From Conoideocrella luteorostrata (Eukaryota; Ascomycota; Sordariomycetes; Hypocreales; Clavicipitaceae), in NCBI GenBank assembly GCA_032433595.1, contig JASWJB010000473.1, positions 1 to 25,155 of the forward strand: DNA of 25,155 nt. Direction: 5' to 3'. Position 1 is the first letter of the stretch. Every line of letters begins with the position of its first letter. Below the pieces are notes generated by a model. The model had not been told where the DNA came from and ran no database searches. It saw only the letters and a list, made by a program, of their open reading frames with translations. Of the stretch, positions 21,765 to 25,155 are shown piece by piece. The position numbers and the translations under genes were made by a program.

Positions 21765-22117
21765 TTAAAGACCTCCATTATCGCCGCAATATTCATTTCC
21801 ACCGAAGCTGTCGTTCAAACAGTCATTGCTGCAATGACGCCAGTACTTAAGAGTTCCATTAATACGCAAGAAGAGAGAGTCATAAATGTAACTCTTTGTA
21901 ACTGGCGTGCCAGATTGCTTTACGACCTGAGAAAGTTCATCGTAGCTAGTTCCTAATTTAAAATTAGATAAATTTTCTAACTAAAATTTAATATAATTAC
22001 TGTACCTGATTTAAGAAGAGAGCTACCGCAGTATTTAACTTTTGGCGTGCAGTCCTCTGCAAGAGCAAGAGAGGCTGCAGTTAAAATAACAAGAGAAGTT
22101 AAGTTTAGTTTAAGCAT
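21765..22117 (-). CDS. Small secreted cysteine-rich protein, effector-type candidate (two exons, 99 aa)
   Basis: Exon 1 is 22006-22117 and exon 2 is 21765-21952, with a 53-bp GT-AG intron (donor GTACAG, branch-like TCTAAT, acceptor TTAG) that joins the frames exactly. The protein starts with a 20-residue signal peptide (hydrophobic core LVILTAASLALA, cleavage expected after ALA). The mature part of 79 residues begins EDCTPKVKYCGSSLLKSG and ends with CSNDC and NEYCGDNGGL. The C-T-P...Y-C-G...LL-K-x-G pattern and the late C...C...YC pattern match a family of secreted fungal proteins of unknown function that I know as effector candidates. Only five Cys are present: where relatives have a Cys after SLF, this one reads LFLR, leaving an odd number. 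A TATA box lies upstream (22228-22236). The gene lies between inverted MITE copies, next to AT-rich DNA. The role in a host is inference. Confidence 0.8.
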
Positions 22118-22227
22118 TTTAATAGAAGGAGCTTATTAAAGATAGTAGCTAGTAGTTGTAGTAAACTAATAATAAAATTATTAGAATAGTAGTAGTGTAA
22201 AAGCAACTTTAAGAGAAAGAGATCTGG

Positions 22228-22236
22228 CTTTATATA
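22228..22236 (-). promoter_or_regulatory. TATA box of the secreted protein gene
   Basis: TATATAAAG on the minus strand lies about 110 bp before the ATG at 22115-22117, a usual distance in filamentous fungi. The leader after it is T/C-rich. Confidence 0.55.
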
Positions 22237-22533
22237 AAAAACCTAAATTATATTTAACCCTTTACATTTATAATTAAGCTAAATTTGCTTGCTTTTTTTC
22301 TTAGTTAATACTATACTCTTTTTATATTATTATAGTTAAATTTAACTATTAATTAAAATTACTTATAACACCTATTGTATTTATAATAAGTAGTTTATTT
22401 ATTATACTACGTTTCCAGCGTAAATATTCGAGGTGGAGCGGGTCACTCGCAAGGGGCCTGCGAAGTACATCCCTTGGCCCACAATGCCGCGTTTTTCAAC
22501 AAGCTAGAAGACCCTTGGCTATCAAGTTCAATT
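22237..22533. other. AT-rich spacer, then normal-composition DNA
   Basis: The stretch to about 22410 is strongly AT-rich, unlike the coding exons nearby, and may be RIP-affected. After 22410 composition becomes normal, leading into the transposase fragment. No gene is seen. Confidence 0.5.
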
Positions 22534-22562
22534 ATTTTCAACGATTTTCAACGATTCCAACG
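22534..22562 (+). repeat. 10-bp tandem repeat before the HTH frame
   Basis: TTTTCAACGA occurs twice in tandem, followed by a related TTCCAACGA, immediately upstream of the ATG at 22563. Confidence 0.8.
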
Positions 22563-22775
22563 ATGTCTAAGACGTCGGATTCCTCGCAGGGCAAGAGGCG
22601 TGAGGCCCTCGTCTTATTGCAAGCCGGCCACACACACCAAGAGATCGCCGAGATAACTGGCCTAACGCTCGACCAAATCTACTATGCTATAAGGACGCAT
22701 TGTTTTGGTACGAAAAGGACTCCCTGCCGGTACGGGTGGGGGCCCGAAGAATTACCCTTGCGACTAGTAGAATAA
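22563..22775 (+). pseudogene. N-terminal helix-turn-helix fragment of a Tc1/mariner-type transposase
   Basis: From the ATG at 22563 the frame encodes 70 residues. Residues about 8-45 (GKRREALVLLQAGHTHQEIA, then EITGLTLDQIYYAI) form a helix-turn-helix like those that bind terminal repeats in fungal Tc1/mariner transposases. After this the sequence turns into an unlike, Pro/Arg-rich end and stops; the linker and the DDE catalytic domain are absent downstream. A full transposase of this type is several hundred residues long, so this is a truncated relic. A small DNA-binding protein derived from it is possible but unsupported. The chosen start is the one directly before the HTH; an open extension begins at 22515. 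Confidence 0.72.
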
Positions 22776-22853
22776 GAGGGCTAAGGCTGCTACGTAAACC
22801 CCTGCACTAAAATGTCTAGCTGTAGTGTGATATTATAAAATTTACAAGAATTA

Positions 22854-22907
22854 TTACAATTAGAATCGTCAGATGCGTGTGTGGATTAGTTATATATGCA
22901 ATAGCTA
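22854..22907 (+). repeat. MITE-like repeat, short terminal fragment
   Basis: About 51 bp match the reverse complement of 23355-23404, roughly 44 of 51 positions by eye, differing mostly by transitions. It carries only the subterminal part of the element at 22954-23436. Confidence 0.75.
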
Positions 22908-22953
22908 CAAAAGGAAAGGATCGCACGTACGAAGCTCTAATTAATACTATCTA

Positions 22954-23436
22954 TTACGTATAGAAAATCACAGGAGGAAAGGAGTATTATATTATCGTTC
23001 TTGTTCTTCTTCTTGTTAAATCTAGCCACGGAGCAGGGGCTTTATGTGTTGAGATTAGAGTAGCACCTTCGGAAGGTCCCCATGCCTCGTATTAGCTAGA
23101 TTCGTACGATAGTGGAAGAAGGTGGCATGATGCCAAGGAATGTAGGCCTAAGGCACCTGAATTCCAGGGAATTTCCCGGTCGATAAAGGTCTATAATGAA
23201 GGGTCACGATGCCTGTTAGAGGAGATTATTTAAGTCAGAATATTATCTATTAATATTACTACCTGCACTCTTAAATCTATCTATTCTGCCTATTTCTACT
23301 GTTGCTAAATTGCTTCTTCCCTCACTCATGAAGGCACATGACGCAACATTATGACCATTGCACACATAACTAATCCACTCACACATCTAACAATTCTAAT
23401 TGTAACACACTCCTTCTTCTGCATTTCTATACGTAA
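22954..23436 (-). mobile_element. MITE-like element with imperfect terminal inverted repeats (about 483 bp)
   Basis: The ends read TTACGTATAGAAAATCACAG on the left and, on the other strand, TTACGTATAGAAATGCAGAA on the right; similarity continues for about 30 bp (GGAGGAAAGGAGT versus GAAGGAGT). The interior has no coding frame. Its segment 23043-23350 is repeated inverted at 20481-20808, and its subterminal part at 22854-22907. No clean target duplication is visible. Short size, terminal inverted repeats, no gene and several local copies fit a non-autonomous DNA transposon. The superfamily is unknown. Confidence 0.65.
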
Positions 23437-24180
23437 CATAATAGATTATTTTGTAACTATTAACGATGGTTAGTTGCAAGCCGAAGAGTTATATTGTGTC
23501 ACATTGTAGCCTGGAGCTTCTGCTGTCGCACCAGCGCCAAATTGCTTACATTCGCATCACCATACGCTATATAGCCTTAATCGAACACTGTCCTTGCATG
23601 CATGCTGCCTATGGACACCTGTGCATTCTTGCCGATCCACCTTTTACTTGGTCATCTTTCCTACATGTCCTGTATGGAGTGATTCACCCCAAAGATGTGT
23701 TGAAGTTATTCTGTTGCGTTATGAGTACTATGAGCAATTTTGGGCAGTGGAATTGATAGGAATAGAAGCATGTTATTCTGACTGAATTGATTGATGATGA
23801 TCCTTAACTTCCTGAAGAACCTGAAAGCTGCCTATTTATGTTGCTTCACAGGCCTCATATCCTCGTATTTCCCCGCATCCTCGTATTTTCAGCTCGACCA
23901 AATTCCTCCGATCCTGTACTCTAATTGACCAATTTGATCCTATAGATATAACCGTGCGATAGATTCTAGCTATGTACGGCAATAATCGTGAATCTAAGTA
24001 TCGCTAGTCTCAACAGCTTCACATTCTTTAGGGCAACCTCACTCATAGGCCTATAAGGTCTTGTTTTGCTTTCTTCAGATTCCGTAGTAGCTAGTTTAGC
24101 TAGATGATCATCATTGATGACTATCTTTCATTTCATTGCATCATGCCGCTGTGAAGAAATCAGATATAAATGCTCTACGC
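23437..24180. other. No recognisable gene
   Basis: One plus-strand open frame (23466-23756, 96 codons) begins with ATG, but its Cys/His/Leu-rich translation has no recognisable motif. A short direct repeat ATCCTCGTATTT occurs twice near 23858-23888. Nothing else is supported. Confidence 0.5.
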
Positions 24181-25114
24181 CCTGCCAAACTGCCACTTGC
24201 GACCATAAGGACTAGTGTCCTCCCTTTTCCGCTTAAAACTCGAGCGAAAAACCACCCATCCCGCCGGCATTCTGTGCGCTGTCCGCCGTAGAGTTGCCGC
24301 GCGCGCCAGGAGCGGCTTATTTCGCAATTCTTTTTATTGCATCGTGTGCGCAGCGTTTCTGCGAGTCTGTTGCGCCAGGTTTGGTGCCGTTGCGAGCCCC
24401 TAACCGGGACCGCACACACAAGCAGGCATCCCCCTCACTGCCATCAGAGTATGAATAGGTACAAGCGTTGCCAAAGCCTCGCAAGAGGTCCTGCAAACGG
24501 CGAAACCATGCTGCGGCAAAATCCGGCAAAATCCGCGCGGGCCGTCGCGCCGGGTTGATCTCTTGCGCTGCGGGGTGCCCTCATCTCTTTAGCGACCATA
24601 AGGCTCACCTCTTGTGCCGTGATCCGCGGGTAGACACTACTTGTCACTATGGGCGACCTAACCTTTAATGGTTAGGCTTAGGAGATGTCCTGTGTAACTC
24701 TTTGTAGCACATAAGCTTTTAGTACTTTTATTTTAGTTTAATTCAGCGGGCAGTACCTTTTGATGCGTACCATGTGCAGTGGATGCAAAGGATGCGCTAG
24801 TTACACCTGATACGTAACTTCCACGGGCTATAGGCGTGGTTTGCTTAGTAGTATTGCGCTCTGCAGGAGCAACGGGGGGGCATTGGAGCACAGAGCGGGC
24901 GATTCCGGCGCTGGAAACAACGAATGAGTATGCAAATAAGATGGCATAGGCTGCTTATGTGTAATGTATACTGTAAAGATGTAGGTTTTTATGCTCACAT
25001 GGCGCGGTGTGGCTGCCGGGGACTTGCATGGGATGGCGAGATTACAGGCGGTGATTTCCGAAGTACAGGCGGCCTTACGCCGTGTGCAAAAACAGATCCC
25101 TGAGGTACGGAGTA
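24181..25114. other. GC-richer region without recognisable gene
   Basis: The part from 24230 to 24560 is clearly richer in G and C than the rest of the window. Overlapping short open frames on both strands show no motif. Small repeats are present: GCGACCATAAGG at about 24198 and 24592, and GGCAAAATCC twice in tandem near 24513. An inverted repeat CCTAACC/GGTTAGG lies at 24657-24676. Confidence 0.5.
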
Positions 25115-25155
25115 CACACATGTACACACCACACGCACACACACACACACACACA
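25115..25155. repeat. (CA)n microsatellite at window end
   Basis: An imperfect CACACC/CACACG lead passes into a pure CA run that continues to the last base, so its true length is unknown. Confidence 0.95.

Noticed and set aside
23466..23756. 96-codon open frame with ATG on the plus strand
   Set aside because: No motif, signal peptide or promoter is evident and the Cys/His/Leu mix looks like chance translation; nothing beyond length supports it.
24141..24668. Several overlapping open frames in the GC-richer segment
   Set aside because: Higher GC content lowers stop frequency; the frames overlap on both strands and none shows a recognisable domain.
24657..24676. CCTAACC...GGTTAGG inverted repeat resembling telomere units
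   Set aside because: Only one unit on each side with a 6-bp loop; a telomere would show many tandem TTAGGG units.
1..25155. CRISPR arrays, bacterial operons or prophage
   Set aside because: Introns, fungal domain families and RIP-mutated LTR elements show a eukaryotic (fungal) sequence; no regularly spaced repeats with unique spacers were seen.

Overview
The window looks like nuclear DNA of a filamentous ascomycete (Pezizomycotina). The evidence is short GT-AG introns (53-92 bp) with CTAAC-type branch sites, CT-rich promoters, Ty3/Gypsy and Ty1/Copia retroelements destroyed by C-to-T and G-to-A transitions (the mark of repeat-induced point mutation, RIP), and small secreted proteins. Order and species cannot be fixed; a Hypocreales-type fungus would fit but is a guess from protein families.

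Region 1 (1-14958) is an AT-rich block of dead LTR elements. It starts with a TGTAA-type low-complexity tract (1-175). Next comes a moderately mutated chromodomain Gypsy element (copy 1, about 180-6570, ending in LTR 6300-6570). A second copy of the same element (copy 2, 6571-12472) is far more heavily mutated, as if copy 1 had landed inside it. Copy 2 carries a young, almost unmutated inverted solo LTR (7514-7791) flanked by a 5-bp AAAAC duplication. After an extremely AT-rich stretch and another inverted, mutated LTR (13361-13637) comes the 3' part of a Copia element (13638-14730) with its polypurine tract and probable 3' LTR.

Region 2 (14958-16775) returns to normal composition. It holds a degenerate coding-like repeat tract (14960-15400), including two identical 58-bp units, an open frame of unknown meaning (15169-15639), and about 1 kb without a recognisable gene.

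Region 3 (16776-19529) is the main coding island: two convergent genes. The plus-strand gene, reconstructed here from five exons (393 aa), has two cyanovirin-N homology (CVNH) lectin domains followed by a glycine-zipper hydrophobic module. The minus-strand gene encodes a PUD-type (up-regulated in daf-2) beta-sandwich domain followed by another glycine-zipper segment. Its signal-peptide-like start lies in a different frame, separated at a (CG)4 tract.

Region 4 (19530-25155) is gene-poor. It contains a two-exon gene for a 99-aa secreted cysteine-rich protein (21765-22117, minus), an effector-type candidate. This gene sits between inverted copies of a roughly 480-bp MITE-like repeat (20481-20808; 22854-22907; 22954-23436), next to the N-terminal helix-turn-helix fragment of a Tc1/mariner-type transposase. 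The window ends in a (CA)n microsatellite. Overall it reads as a RIP-hit transposon block bordering a small accessory gene island with lectin-like, PUD and effector-like genes, which is typical of fast-evolving fungal compartments.
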